From an uncultured Candidatus Nitrosopumilus sp. (GTDB taxonomy: Archaea > Thermoproteota > Nitrososphaeria > Nitrososphaerales > Nitrosopumilaceae), in contig CAJQRN010000022.1 of assembly GCA_905612295.1 (NCBI GenBank), positions 1 to 41,511 of the forward strand: DNA of 41,511 bases. The letters run 5' to 3'. Positions within the stretch are counted from its first letter, which is position 1. Each line of letters opens with the position of its first letter. The translations under genes were made by a program, and so were the position numbers. The notes beneath the pieces were generated by a model, which saw nothing but the letters and a program-made list of their open reading frames with translations, searched no databases and was not told where the DNA came from. Positions 8,827-16,249 of this stretch are shown here, piece by piece.

Positions 8827-9135
8827 ATGACACAAACTGCCCGTGTAAAACTCACATCTATCAGTCTCCCTAAATTGGATACTGTTTGTGATGAGATAAT
8901 GGGTATTGGTAAAAAAACTGGTGTTAAAGTTAAAGGTCCAACTCCACTTCCTGTAAAAAGATTACATATTGCTACAAGAAAATCTCCTTGTGGTAGTGGT
9001 ACTGAAACTTATGAGAAATGGGAAATGCGAATGCATAGAAGAATAATCAATATTAGTGCAGATGATAAAGCCATCAGACAACTAATGCGATTAAAAATTC
9101 CTGATGATGTTTACATTGAATTGTCTTTAACTTGA
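8827..9135 (+). CDS. rps10: 30S ribosomal protein S10 (uS10)
   Basis: 102 residues, the normal length. It shows the S10 signature: TSISLPKLDTVCDEI, KGPTPLPVKRLHIATRKSP, YEKWEMRMHRRIINI and a C-terminal DDVYIELSL. It binds 16S rRNA in the small-subunit head. It starts eight bases after the EF-1alpha stop and is likely in the same transcript. Confidence 0.97.
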   Translation: MTQTARVKLTSISLPKLDTVCDEIMGIGKKTGVKVKGPTPLPVKRLHIATRKSPCGSGTETYEKWEMRMHRRIINISADDKAIRQLMRLKIPDDVYIELSLT

Positions 9136-9174
9136 TTTGGTATCCTTAAATTATAGAAATTATTGATGATAAAC

Positions 9175-9381
9175 ATGACTGAAGAAATAACTGAAGAAAT
9201 AACTGAAGAAGTAGAAGAAACTCCTGCTGAAGTATTTGATGTAAATTATGCTTGCTTAAGATGCGGAACTATTGTTTCAAATACAGAATTATCTCGTTTA
9301 CCTGAAATCAAATGTATTTGTGGTTTTAGAGTATTCACTAAAAATAGACCTCCAGTGGTTAAAACAATAAAGGCAATTTAA
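9175..9381 (+). CDS. rpo12: RNA polymerase subunit Rpo12 (RpoP)
   Basis: About 68 residues from the ATG at 9175; an ATG at 9166 and a TTG at 9163 are alternatives. The core YACLRCGTIV...IKCICGFRVFTKNRPPVVKTIKAI has the CxxC...CxCG zinc ribbon and the R-x-x-x-K-x-R-P-P-x-V-K tail typical of Rpb12/Rpo12, which bridges Rpo3 and Rpo2 in the polymerase. The unusual part is an acidic N-terminal extension of about 20 residues made of repeated TEEI units. It is downstream of S10 and probably co-transcribed. It ends directly against the convergent zinc-finger gene with no gap. Confidence 0.9.
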   Translation: MTEEITEEITEEVEETPAEVFDVNYACLRCGTIVSNTELSRLPEIKCICGFRVFTKNRPPVVKTIKAI

Positions 9382-9579
9382 TTATCTGTCTTTTTTGTAA
9401 CTATGTTTTCTTTGTAGATGTGTTCTCATATCTTCCATATTAGAAAATTCTTTGTCACATTCTTTACAATCATACTGTGAATCTTTTCCATGAACAATTT
9501 GTTTATGATTCATAAATTCTTCTTCTTTTGAAAATTTTTTATTACACTTGTCACATTGATACTTTTTAAAAAAATTCAC
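9382..9579 (-). CDS. Two-finger C2H2 zinc-finger protein
   Basis: 65 residues, two classical C2H2 fingers and little else: YQCDKCNKKFSKEEEF...H-x4-H and YDCKECDKEFSNMEDM...H-x4-H. Spacing C-x2-C-x12-H-x4-H is canonical. Such fingers bind nucleic acid or protein; nothing here tells which. The start is GTG at 9579. It follows the zinc-ribbon gene by two bases, so the two form an operon of zinc proteins. Confidence 0.8.
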   Translation of the reverse strand: MNFFKKYQCDKCNKKFSKEEEFMNHKQIVHGKDSQYDCKECDKEFSNMEDMRTHLQRKHSYKKDR

Positions 9580-9581
9580 TT

Positions 9582-10001
9582 TTATCCAAACTCGGATTTC
9601 TTTTTATCCCAGCATTTTCTACATAATTGACCTTCTATTTTCCAATGGTTTTTTGGATTGTGTCTGATTAACCCCATTTTTGTATCACATAATGAACAAA
9701 AATTTTTCTTTTGAGCAAAATCCTTTTCTTTTTGATCAAAACAATTCTTACATAGTAACCCCTCCATATCCCATTGCCATCTTGGTTCCCACAAATCCGT
9801 AATTTTCTGTGTTGCCTTACATTTTACACATGGTTGTCTTACTTGACCTTCATAGTATTCTTTTGATTTATCAAAATGACAATCTCCACATAGTAACCCT
9901 TTCAAATTCCATTCTTTTTTTGGTTTATGTTTGTGGGTTAATTCCTTACTGCAAACTACACAATATACTGGCTTTTTAGTAAATAGTCCCATTCTTTTCA
10001 T
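9582..10001 (-). CDS. Protein with three tandem zinc-ribbon repeats
   Basis: 139 residues built from three copies of one unit: C-x2-C, a basic stretch, W-x-x-x-G-x-L-C-x2-C. Cysteine pairs are at 14/17 with 38/41, 58/61 with 84/87, and 102/105 with 127/130, and each unit ends in a charged helix (DKSKEYYEG, DQKEKDFAQ, DKKKSEF). Twelve cysteines predict three structural zinc ions. I do not recognise the family. A second in-frame ATG at 9992 would give an MGLFTKK start. It is upstream of and two bases from the C2H2 gene. Confidence 0.75.
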   Translation of the reverse strand: MKRMGLFTKKPVYCVVCSKELTHKHKPKKEWNLKGLLCGDCHFDKSKEYYEGQVRQPCVKCKATQKITDLWEPRWQWDMEGLLCKNCFDQKEKDFAQKKNFCSLCDTKMGLIRHNPKNHWKIEGQLCRKCWDKKKSEFG

Positions 10002-10111
10002 TTAATTTTAAAATATTTAATTATTAAATGTAAACAACCCATCCAAACTGTTGCTAAATACACACTAAATCATATTGAATAATAAAAATAATTAAAAATT
10101 ATAAAAACTGA

Positions 10112-10234
10112 TTATTGACTAAGGATTTTTTCAAGAGCTTGACTTGCATTAAGCATGCCGTTCTTCTTGGCAAATTCTTCAATCATTTTGTATTGTTTTT
10201 CACTAAAACATACTGGCATTGAACGTGTTTTCAT
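10112..10234 (-). CDS. Ribbon-helix-helix-like micro-protein, 40 residues
   Basis: An ATG frame at 10234 encodes 40 residues starting MKTRSMPVCFSEKQYKMIEE and ending LNASQALEKILSQ. The pattern fits a ribbon-helix-helix DNA-binding unit: a strand (RSMPVCF), a helix (EKQYKMIEEFAKKNG) and a second helix beginning with the N-cap NASQALEKIL. RHH proteins bind DNA as dimers, and autoregulation is common. It stands alone in the gap between the zinc-ribbon gene and the LOG-like gene, and could regulate either. It is too short for routine gene calling; frame, start and fold pattern support it. Confidence 0.65.
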   Translation of the reverse strand: MKTRSMPVCFSEKQYKMIEEFAKKNGMLNASQALEKILSQ

Positions 10235-10308
10235 AGTAACATTTCATATAATTCCCTAATATCTTTTTCTCTACGAACATATTTCAAACCGTTTCTTTGA
10301 GTTATGTT

Positions 10309-10818
10309 ATGGTAAAGAAAACACAGATCTTAGTTATTGGAAATAACACTAATGGCTGTACTCCTAAACATGAAAAAATGGCATACGATATTGGACTTGA
10401 AATTGCAAAATCTAACTCTGTTTTAATTACTGGTGGTTTGGGCGGTGTGATGAATGCCTGTTCTCATGGTGCAAAAGATGGTAATGGGATTACTGTTGGA
10501 ATATTACCTCAAGATGATCCTAAATTTGCTAACGATTACTGTGATATTGTGATCCCTTCTGGAATGGGTTTTACTCGTGATTTTCTTAATGCATTATCTG
10601 CTGATGGTGTAATAATTGTCGGTGGTGGTTCTGGAACTTTATCTGAGGTATGTGCTGCATATATGAGCAAAAAACCCATGGTTGCAATTCGAGGAATTGA
10701 AAGTTCTATCACCCCCTACATTGATGGATTTGTAGATCATAGAAAGAATGTAAAAATTATTGGTGCTGATACTGCAAAAGAGGCAGTTGAAAAAATTTTA
10801 GAATTAATTACAACATAG
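10309..10818 (+). CDS. LOG-like Rossmann-fold protein (TIGR00725-type family)
   Basis: 169 residues from the ATG at 10309 (a TTG lies 12 bases earlier). It has the lysine-decarboxylase-like/LOG fold: ILVIGNNTNG at the N-terminus, VLITGGLGGVMNACSHGA, and GGGSGTLSEV near 105-114, the family's GGxGTxxE motif that binds nucleotide phosphate. True LOG enzymes release cytokinin bases from nucleotides; archaeal relatives are uncharacterised, so the substrate is unknown. Its last 11 bases overlap the end of the convergent hydroxyacyl-CoA dehydrogenase gene. Confidence 0.8.
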   Translation: MVKKTQILVIGNNTNGCTPKHEKMAYDIGLEIAKSNSVLITGGLGGVMNACSHGAKDGNGITVGILPQDDPKFANDYCDIVIPSGMGFTRDFLNALSADGVIIVGGGSGTLSEVCAAYMSKKPMVAIRGIESSITPYIDGFVDHRKNVKIIGADTAKEAVEKILELITT

Positions 10819-11947
10819 AAATTAGTAAAGGATCTGGTTTGTAAAACTCACCGTGTTCTTTTTCAAGTCTATTTAATTCCGCTACAATATTTTTAATTCC
10901 AATTTCTTTTGCAGTTTCAAATAATGGTTTTCTTAACCCTAATCCTAATTGTGCTGCTTTTTCAATTTCACTAATATCACTTGCACCGTTTGTAATTAAC
11001 CATGCTGCATTGTTTAGAATATTTGCTACCAGTTGAATGGGGTTAAATTTTTCTGCTAACTCTTCAGATAATGCAACTCTTTCATACTTGTCATCAGAAT
11101 ATTTGTAATAACCTTCACCTGATTTTTGACCCAATTTCTTTTCATCAAACATTTTTCCTATTGTTGGATGTGGATTGATTACTTTTTTATCTCGTAAGTG
11201 CATTTCTACAGTTGCTTTATGAATTACGTCCATACCTGTGAAATCTGCTAACTCAAAAATCCCCATTGGAAAACCTAACTTAAATTTCACTGCAGAATCA
11301 ATTTCTTCAAGTGTTGCATTAGTCCTATCTTGAGCATAGCATGCTTCATGAACCATTGGAATGAATAATCTATTGATGATAAATCCTGGAACATCTTTTC
11401 TACATAGCACAGCTTGTTTATTTACTGATTTTACATATTCTTGAGTCAAATCTGTAATTGCTTGAGTTGTTTTTTCTCCTGGAATTATTTCAACTAATTT
11501 CATTAATTGTGGTGGATTGAAAAAATGAATTCCTATGAATTTTTCTGGACGCGATGTCGTATTTGCTATTTCTGTAATTGGTAATGTACTTGTATTTGAT
11601 GCAAATATTACATCTGGTCCTGCAACTGCATCTAATTCTGCATACACTTTTTTCTTTAATTCCATTATTTCTGGAACCACTTCTATTATCATTTCTGCGT
11701 TCTTTACGGCTTCCTTCAAATCTACAATTGGAATTATTCTTGAAAAAATTGAATCAGCTTTTTCTTTTGTTATTTTTTCTTTAGAAACTAGTTTGTCTAA
11801 ACTCCATTTTATTTTCTCCATTGCTTTATCTAAAAATTCTTGTTTAATGTCTCGTAATACTACATTATATCCTGCAGTTGCTGATACTTGGGCGATTCCG
11901 TGACCCATTACTCCTGAACCTAAAACTGTGATATTTTTTACTAACAT
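10808..11947 (-). CDS. 3-hydroxyacyl-CoA dehydrogenase (3-hydroxybutyryl-CoA dehydrogenase type)
   Basis: About 379 residues from the ATG at 11947. The frame is open to 11992, but those 15 extra residues are not homologous-looking and would leave only nine bases to the divergent gene. The NAD site is VLGSGVMGHGIAQ, near residues 8-20. The catalytic region has IEVVPE, FASNTSTLPIT, GIHFFNPP and VVP...NRLFIPMVHEA, followed by two helical C-terminal units. It oxidises 3-hydroxyacyl-CoA with NAD+. In ammonia-oxidising archaea such an enzyme acts in the 3-hydroxypropionate/4-hydroxybutyrate cycle, making acetoacetyl-CoA; that role is inferred from the organism. Confidence 0.9.
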   Translation of the reverse strand: MLVKNITVLGSGVMGHGIAQVSATAGYNVVLRDIKQEFLDKAMEKIKWSLDKLVSKEKITKEKADSIFSRIIPIVDLKEAVKNAEMIIEVVPEIMELKKKVYAELDAVAGPDVIFASNTSTLPITEIANTTSRPEKFIGIHFFNPPQLMKLVEIIPGEKTTQAITDLTQEYVKSVNKQAVLCRKDVPGFIINRLFIPMVHEACYAQDRTNATLEEIDSAVKFKLGFPMGIFELADFTGMDVIHKATVEMHLRDKKVINPHPTIGKMFDEKKLGQKSGEGYYKYSDDKYERVALSEELAEKFNPIQLVANILNNAAWLITNGASDISEIEKAAQLGLGLRKPLFETAKEIGIKNIVAELNRLEKEHGEFYKPDPLLISML

Positions 11948-12001
11948 GTGTTGATGGAATTCAGTATCCTTTATAACGTATTTCTTCATCATTGTGATAT
12001 T

Positions 12002-12166
12002 ATGGGATTATTCAAACGTAACAAGGATGATGATAATAAAACCAAATGTGATACATGTGGAACTGAATTACATGATCCTGAAAAATTAAAAAGACACATG
12101 AAAAAAGCTCATGGTAACGTACCTGCCAAAAAACCTAATGCTGACGGGGACGGCGGCTTATGGTAA
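12002..12166 (+). CDS. Single C2H2 zinc-finger micro-protein
   Basis: 54 residues from the ATG at 12002, starting MGLFKRNKDDDNKTKCDTCG. One C2H2 finger follows: C-DT-C...LKRHMKKAH, then a Pro/Lys/Gly tail ending in GGLW. The frame is open further upstream, but that stretch overlaps the start of the divergent dehydrogenase and has no finger. It ends two bases (TAA then A) before the ATG of the next gene, so the two are probably co-transcribed. Confidence 0.7.
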   Translation: MGLFKRNKDDDNKTKCDTCGTELHDPEKLKRHMKKAHGNVPAKKPNADGDGGLW

Positions 12167-12167
12167 A

Positions 12168-12446
12168 ATGAAGTTAAGTTCTAGTCAACAACAAGGATTA
12201 GTTTTTGTGTGTGCTTTTTTGGCTGTTGGGATAGTTTTGTCCACAATGGTGTTTCCGTTTTGGCACTTAATTCGAGAGGATATCTTTGAGGATGTTGTTA
12301 TTTTGAATAATGATAACGGTACTTGCTATGTAGAAACAACTGATGCTGTTCCTAAAATTATAGAAAATTGTGAATTAAATACTGGCGATGAGGTTACAAT
12401 AAAATTTGGAAAGGATTTGGCATGGGCTAATATTGTTACTCCATAA
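12168..12446 (+). CDS. Small single-pass membrane protein of unknown function
   Basis: 92 residues from the ATG at 12168. After a short polar start (KLSSSQQQG) comes one hydrophobic helix, LVFVCAFLAVGIVLSTMVFP, then a soluble domain of about 60 residues with two cysteines (GTCYVE and IENCEL) that could pair outside the cell. It may be a membrane-anchored beta-domain with the domain external. The longer open frame to 12111 runs through the preceding gene and is rejected. Family not recognised. Confidence 0.6.
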   Translation: MKLSSSQQQGLVFVCAFLAVGIVLSTMVFPFWHLIREDIFEDVVILNNDNGTCYVETTDAVPKIIENCELNTGDEVTIKFGKDLAWANIVTP

Positions 12447-12483
12447 TAGATACTTTGATATTTTAAAAATTTAATTTGTATTT

Positions 12484-12891
12484 ATGGACTGTATTTTTTG
12501 TAAAATTATTTCTAGACAAATTCCTGCTAAAATTCTTCATGAAACATCTCATTCAATATGTTTCTTGGATGCATTTCCACTTACAAAAGGACATGTACTA
12601 GTAATTCCAAAAAATCATCATAAAAAAATTCAGGACATGAGTAGTAGCGAAAATTCTGATTTATTTTCTTTAGTTCATGTTATGATGTCTAAAGTTGATT
12701 CTATCACTGGTTCAACTTTGATTGCAATTCATAATGGTGAAACTGCTGGTCAGGAGATACCTCATGTTCATGTACACTTAGTTCCTAGAAGTGAATCTGA
12801 TTCAGCTGGACCTATTCACAGTATGTTTAACTCTTCGTTAAATTTATCAAATTCTGAAATTGAAAAATACTATAACTTATTAAAAATTTAG
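12484..12891 (+). CDS. HIT-family nucleotide hydrolase
   Basis: 135 residues. The histidine triad HVHVHLVP is intact at 94-100 (His94, His96, His98), and an N-terminal CIFC pair (Cys3, Cys6) is the partial zinc site of the Hint/Ap4A branch. HIT proteins hydrolyse dinucleoside polyphosphates or nucleoside phosphoramidates. Its stop overlaps the end of the convergent J-domain gene by four bases. Confidence 0.92.
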   Translation: MDCIFCKIISRQIPAKILHETSHSICFLDAFPLTKGHVLVIPKNHHKKIQDMSSSENSDLFSLVHVMMSKVDSITGSTLIAIHNGETAGQEIPHVHVHLVPRSESDSAGPIHSMFNSSLNLSNSEIEKYYNLLKI

Positions 12892-13559
12892 TACGGGAAT
12901 AATTTTTCTTTTGTTCTAATATTTTCTACACTTATTGCTTTTGTTGGACATGTTTGTGCCGCATTCATTATTTTATTTACACCTGCACCTTTTTGATTAA
13001 TTACTTTTGATTTGGGGTTTGTTCTACTTTGTTTATCTATTTCAAATACTTCAGGTGCAATAATCTCACAACTACAACAACCAATACACAAAGATTTGTC
13101 TACCTCTACCTGAAGATTTGGTTGCTGATCTGGCTCTTCTGCTTTTTCATATTCTCCATTTTTACCGTCTGCTCGTATTCGTGCATTGTAATCCTCCCAA
13201 AATTTTTTTTCATATTCTTTCCAAAAAACTGGATCACCTTCTTCAAATTCACGTGTATATTTACCCCAATCTTGCTCTGGAATGTTTCCATTATCCGGTG
13301 CACCCCATTGTGGTTTGGGTCTTGCATCTCTTTGATTGCCTGAGTTTTTCTTTGTTTGTTGATGTATTGTATTGTCAACTTTATTCTTTTTTAGAAAATT
13401 ATATGCCTCTGTAATTTTTTTAAATTTTGCATCTTCATAATTTTCTTTATTTTTATCTGGATGTAATTCTAGTGCCATTTTTCTATATGATGCCTTGATT
13501 TCTTCTTGTGATGAATTCTGCTCAATCTTTAGTATAGTTAAGGCCTCTCGTCTATCCAT
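12888..13559 (-). CDS. J-domain/ferredoxin fusion protein
   Basis: 223 residues joining two unrelated modules. Residues 1-60 are a J-domain with the HPD motif at 33-35 (ASYRKMALELHPDKNKE), which in other proteins stimulates DnaK/Hsp70. A linker rich in Trp, Glu, Asn and Pro (61-150) follows. Residues 150-223 are a single-cluster ferredoxin: CIGCCSC (Cys158, 161, 164, with an extra Cys162) and CP at 204, predicting one [4Fe-4S] cluster. The architecture suggests an Hsp70 co-chaperone for iron-sulphur assembly or a redox-sensing J-protein. No DnaK or Isc gene lies nearby in this window. Function is inference. Confidence 0.85.
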   Translation of the reverse strand: MDRREALTILKIEQNSSQEEIKASYRKMALELHPDKNKENYEDAKFKKITEAYNFLKKNKVDNTIHQQTKKNSGNQRDARPKPQWGAPDNGNIPEQDWGKYTREFEEGDPVFWKEYEKKFWEDYNARIRADGKNGEYEKAEEPDQQPNLQVEVDKSLCIGCCSCEIIAPEVFEIDKQSRTNPKSKVINQKGAGVNKIMNAAQTCPTKAISVENIRTKEKLFPY

Positions 13560-13608
13560 AATACTTCTAATTATGCATATGTTAAAAATAATTACATTGT
13601 ATAATGTA

Positions 13609-13974
13609 CTATTCTTCTAAAATTTCATCATCTTCTGCTTTCCATGCTGGCTCTACAATGCATAAAAAACTCAAATTTTCTGACCCGATATTTTCAATAA
13701 ATTGTTTTGAATTTGACGGAACATGTGCTGAATCATTTTTTTCTAAACAAAATATCTCTTCATTTATTTTTAAATTCCCTTTACCTTCTAAAATATAGTA
13801 TATTTCAGATGACTTAATTTTATGAAGTTTAGTTTTTTTCCCAACATCTAATGAACATTGTGCTATACTATAATTAATCTGATTCAATGTATTATCTGGA
13901 TTAAAGTATTCTTTTATTTTTACTCCTTCACCACCTTCTATAGAATCTATTTTTGAATTTTGTATTATTGACAT
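13609..13974 (-). CDS. Cupin-domain protein with incomplete metal site
   Basis: 121 residues, one cupin barrel. Cupin motif 1 reads KLHKIKSSEIYYILEGKG: His51 and Glu57 are present, but the second His of HxH is Ile53. Motif 2 has Gln91 where the last ligand His is usual. The tail CIVEPAWKAEDDE is the familiar cupin end. Two of four metal ligands are therefore missing, which points to a binding or altered role rather than a normal dioxygenase or isomerase. It follows the second cupin gene by five bases. Confidence 0.75.
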   Translation of the reverse strand: MSIIQNSKIDSIEGGEGVKIKEYFNPDNTLNQINYSIAQCSLDVGKKTKLHKIKSSEIYYILEGKGNLKINEEIFCLEKNDSAHVPSNSKQFIENIGSENLSFLCIVEPAWKAEDDEILEE

Positions 13975-13979
13975 TATTT

Positions 13980-14435
13980 TTAAATAATTTTTGTTACTTT
14001 ATTTTTAAAATCTGATTCATACCATGTTGTTTTGTATGTTGAATTTTTTTTAGGTAATATGTTTATTGCAATGTGTGAAAATTCTTTATTTTTATTAATT
14101 GATCCATGGGTGTGGAATGTTTTTGCTGGAATATGTACAATATCTCCCTCATTGAGACTAATTCTTTCTATTCTTTTAATTTTAAATTCTGTTTTTTTTG
14201 AACCAAATTTTTTAAAAAGTTCTAGACTTCCTTTTCCTTTCACTGCCATTAAAACTTGATTTCCGTTGTGAAAATGAAGTTTAGTTCTAGAACCGTTTTC
14301 AAAATGTACGTGGTAGATATCTTGATCTTTTGATTTAATTTTATCTGAAAGGACTTTCATCCATGTTTTATCTGTAAACCACTCTGGATTTACTTTTCTT
14401 TTATCTGCATGGCCATTAATGTTGGATTTCTTCAT
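13980..14435 (-). CDS. Cupin-domain protein
   Basis: 151 residues. Cupin motif 1 is SRTKLHFHNGNQVLMAVKGKG with His54 and His56, with Gln60 in place of the usual Glu. Motif 2 is EGDIVHIPAKTFHTHG with His108 (and His110). Three of four ligands are present, so metal binding is plausible. The N-terminal 35 residues (VNPEWFTDKTWMKVL) resemble the lead-in of small cupins that follow sugar or acid substrates. Substrate unknown. It is the first gene of a two-cupin operon, diverging from the next gene over 112 bases. Confidence 0.75.
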   Translation of the reverse strand: MKKSNINGHADKRKVNPEWFTDKTWMKVLSDKIKSKDQDIYHVHFENGSRTKLHFHNGNQVLMAVKGKGSLELFKKFGSKKTEFKIKRIERISLNEGDIVHIPAKTFHTHGSINKNKEFSHIAINILPKKNSTYKTTWYESDFKNKVTKII

Positions 14436-14547
14436 CTATTTTTAATAGAAATTAGCTCCTTTTCTTTCTTTGGAATTTTGATTTTCTAGATATTCTTATT
14501 TTAAAATATTCACTACTTCTTTATTTTTAAATTGGAATTGGTTTAAT

Positions 14548-15279
14548 ATGATGACTTGTATACGTTGGTTAGTTTTGAAAAATAAATTTGATCCCAAAAT
14601 AATAGTCTTACGAAAAAAAATTGATGAAAACGAAGTATTAGAAATTGTTGATGATAAGAAATCCTCTTTGTTTAAATCTCTACTTTCACGTCCAAAAAAT
14701 AGTGATATTCATATTCATTCTATGAAATTACATTATGAATGCATCTTGAATATATCTGGCAAGTACGTGGCAAATTATTTTAGAGCAGCAACTCATTCCA
14801 TTTCTGTTGACTCTAACGTATCTGAGATTATTTTAGGTGATGGAATTTTTCCAGTTCAAACCAAGTCTAATTTTAAGAAAACACTTGTTGGAAAACGCGG
14901 TAAAAATAAAATCAATTTAAAATTGGAAGAACATGTATTTGTTGAAAATGAGAATGAATTAGCATTTGATCACCATGGAAGAGAAATTAAATTTCCTTTT
15001 AAATTAAATTCAAAAACAACTGAAAATTACCCAAACCAAATATTAGAAAAAAATTTAGCAAATGTAAAAAAAACTGAATTAACTTATGATGATGCAATTG
15101 AAAAACTTCAATCCTTTTTAAAAAAACCTTTAGAAGATGATGTGAGAAAACTTGAAGAAGAATTTGTATTGCGTGAAATTAGCGAGGTATATGTTCCGAT
15201 TTATGAGGCAAGATTGATTGGACCAAAAAAGAAAATTGCTATAATTAGAATAGATGCTGTGCGTAATAAAATTTTATAA
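14548..15279 (+). CDS. Conserved-looking protein of unknown function, 243 residues
   Basis: Starts are ATG at 14548 or 14551. A beta-rich first half (IIVLRKKIDENEV, HYECILNISGKYVANYF) carries a HIHSMKLHYE segment, and a basic strip VGKRGKNKINLKLEEH lies near the middle. The second half is helical (LTYDDAIEKLQSFLKKPLEDDVRKLEEEFV) and ends with VPIYEARLIGPKKKIAIIRIDAV, a repeat-like beta ending. No cysteine motif, signal peptide or membrane segment is visible, and I do not recognise the family. The last six bases overlap the convergent TPR gene. Confidence 0.6.
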   Translation: MMTCIRWLVLKNKFDPKIIVLRKKIDENEVLEIVDDKKSSLFKSLLSRPKNSDIHIHSMKLHYECILNISGKYVANYFRAATHSISVDSNVSEIILGDGIFPVQTKSNFKKTLVGKRGKNKINLKLEEHVFVENENELAFDHHGREIKFPFKLNSKTTENYPNQILEKNLANVKKTELTYDDAIEKLQSFLKKPLEDDVRKLEEEFVLREISEVYVPIYEARLIGPKKKIAIIRIDAVRNKIL

Positions 15280-16095
15280 CTTTACCAATGCTCTGAATTT
15301 ATCATTACTGTGCAGTTTTGTAAATATTGGTTCTTCTTTTGCCCATGTACGTATTATTTTTGGATTTCTTGAAATTGCTTGTTTTAGTAATTCTAGTGCT
15401 TCTGGATACTCTTCTAATGCTGCCTTGCTTCTAGATTTTGCATAAATTACATTTAGATTATCTTTGTATTTTTTTAGAATTTCATCAAACACCTCTAGTG
15501 CCTTTTCATGCCTCCCTAATTCTGCTAACTGCACTCCTTTTTGAAAAAATGCATCCTGGTTGTTTGGATATTTTTTGCAAATATTTTGAAAACAATTTAG
15601 TGCCTCTTCGTGCCTTTTCATTTTCCCTAAAACAATCCCTTTGTAGACCATTGCATTTGGTTTTCTTGAATCTACAGAAATTGCTTTTTCTAATGCAATT
15701 AGTGCCTCTTCGTGCTCTTGAAGTTTGTCAAGCAACACTCCTTTGTTAAAATACGATGGTGCATATTTTGGGTTTGCCTCAATTGCCATATCATAGCATT
15801 CTGATGCTGATTGAATATTTCCATTTTCTGCCATCGCAATGCCTTTGTTATTCAATGCTTGAGCATCTTTTGGATTAATTTCTAATATTTTATCAAAACA
15901 TGTAATCGCATCGCTGTATTTTCTTATTTTATTTAATGACAATCCTTTGTTGAGCAATACATCTATGTCTTCTGGATTTTGTTTTAGTATTTTATTAAAT
16001 AATGATATTGCTGCTTTTGGTTGATTTTTCTCCATCATGGATATTGCATCATACTTCATATCTTCTGGATTTTTTTTTGATCCAAACAATCCCAT
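15274..16095 (-). CDS. Tetratricopeptide-repeat protein
   Basis: 273 residues. After a short start, MGLFGSKKNPEDMKYDA, there are about seven 34-residue TPR units with the usual W/L-G-Y-A-P pattern (for example DALNNKGIAMAENG, APSYFNKGVLLDKLQEHEEA, AMVYKGIVLGKMKRHEEAL). TPR scaffolds bind partner peptides. No catalytic domain or signal peptide is visible, so it is probably cytoplasmic. The partner is unknown; a second TPR gene lies about 1 kb further along the strand. Confidence 0.85.
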   Translation of the reverse strand: MGLFGSKKNPEDMKYDAISMMEKNQPKAAISLFNKILKQNPEDIDVLLNKGLSLNKIRKYSDAITCFDKILEINPKDAQALNNKGIAMAENGNIQSASECYDMAIEANPKYAPSYFNKGVLLDKLQEHEEALIALEKAISVDSRKPNAMVYKGIVLGKMKRHEEALNCFQNICKKYPNNQDAFFQKGVQLAELGRHEKALEVFDEILKKYKDNLNVIYAKSRSKAALEEYPEALELLKQAISRNPKIIRTWAKEEPIFTKLHSNDKFRALVKL

Positions 16096-16132
16096 ATTTT
16101 TATTAAAATACTATTGCTAATGAAAGTTTAGT

Positions 16133-16249
16133 TTAATTCATTGATTTGAATTTTTTAATTGCCTCTTTTGCCATTTCTTCCTGTTTTTTTGCAGAAGTAT
16201 CTGTTGGATCTTCAGTTGCATATGCCTCTTTTTCTTTTTTCTTTTCCAT
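16133..16249 (-). CDS. Possible 38-residue charged micro-protein
   Basis: An ATG frame at 16249 encodes MEKKKEKEAYATEDPTDTSA followed by KKQEEMAKEAIKKFKSMN. It is strongly charged and helical in its second half, typical of small AOA micro-proteins. It lies 37 bases before the TPR gene on the same strand and may lead its transcript. Composition gives only moderate support; no family recognised. Confidence 0.4.
   Translation of the reverse strand: MEKKKEKEAYATEDPTDTSAKKQEEMAKEAIKKFKSMN

Noticed and set aside
8411-8835. Antisense frames across the EF-1alpha gene
   Set aside because: They are shadows of a strongly conserved coding gene; translations are Cys/Asn/Ser-rich artefacts.
11948-11992. 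Fifteen extra N-terminal residues on the hydroxyacyl-CoA dehydrogenase
   Set aside because: They precede the NAD motif start unnaturally and leave almost no promoter space.
11948-12001. Upstream extension of the single-finger zinc gene
   Set aside because: It overlaps the divergent dehydrogenase start and adds no finger; ATG 12002 gives the MGLF start.
12111-12167. Longer start of the single-pass membrane protein
   Set aside because: It runs through the preceding zinc-finger gene out of frame; ATG 12168 directly follows that gene's stop.
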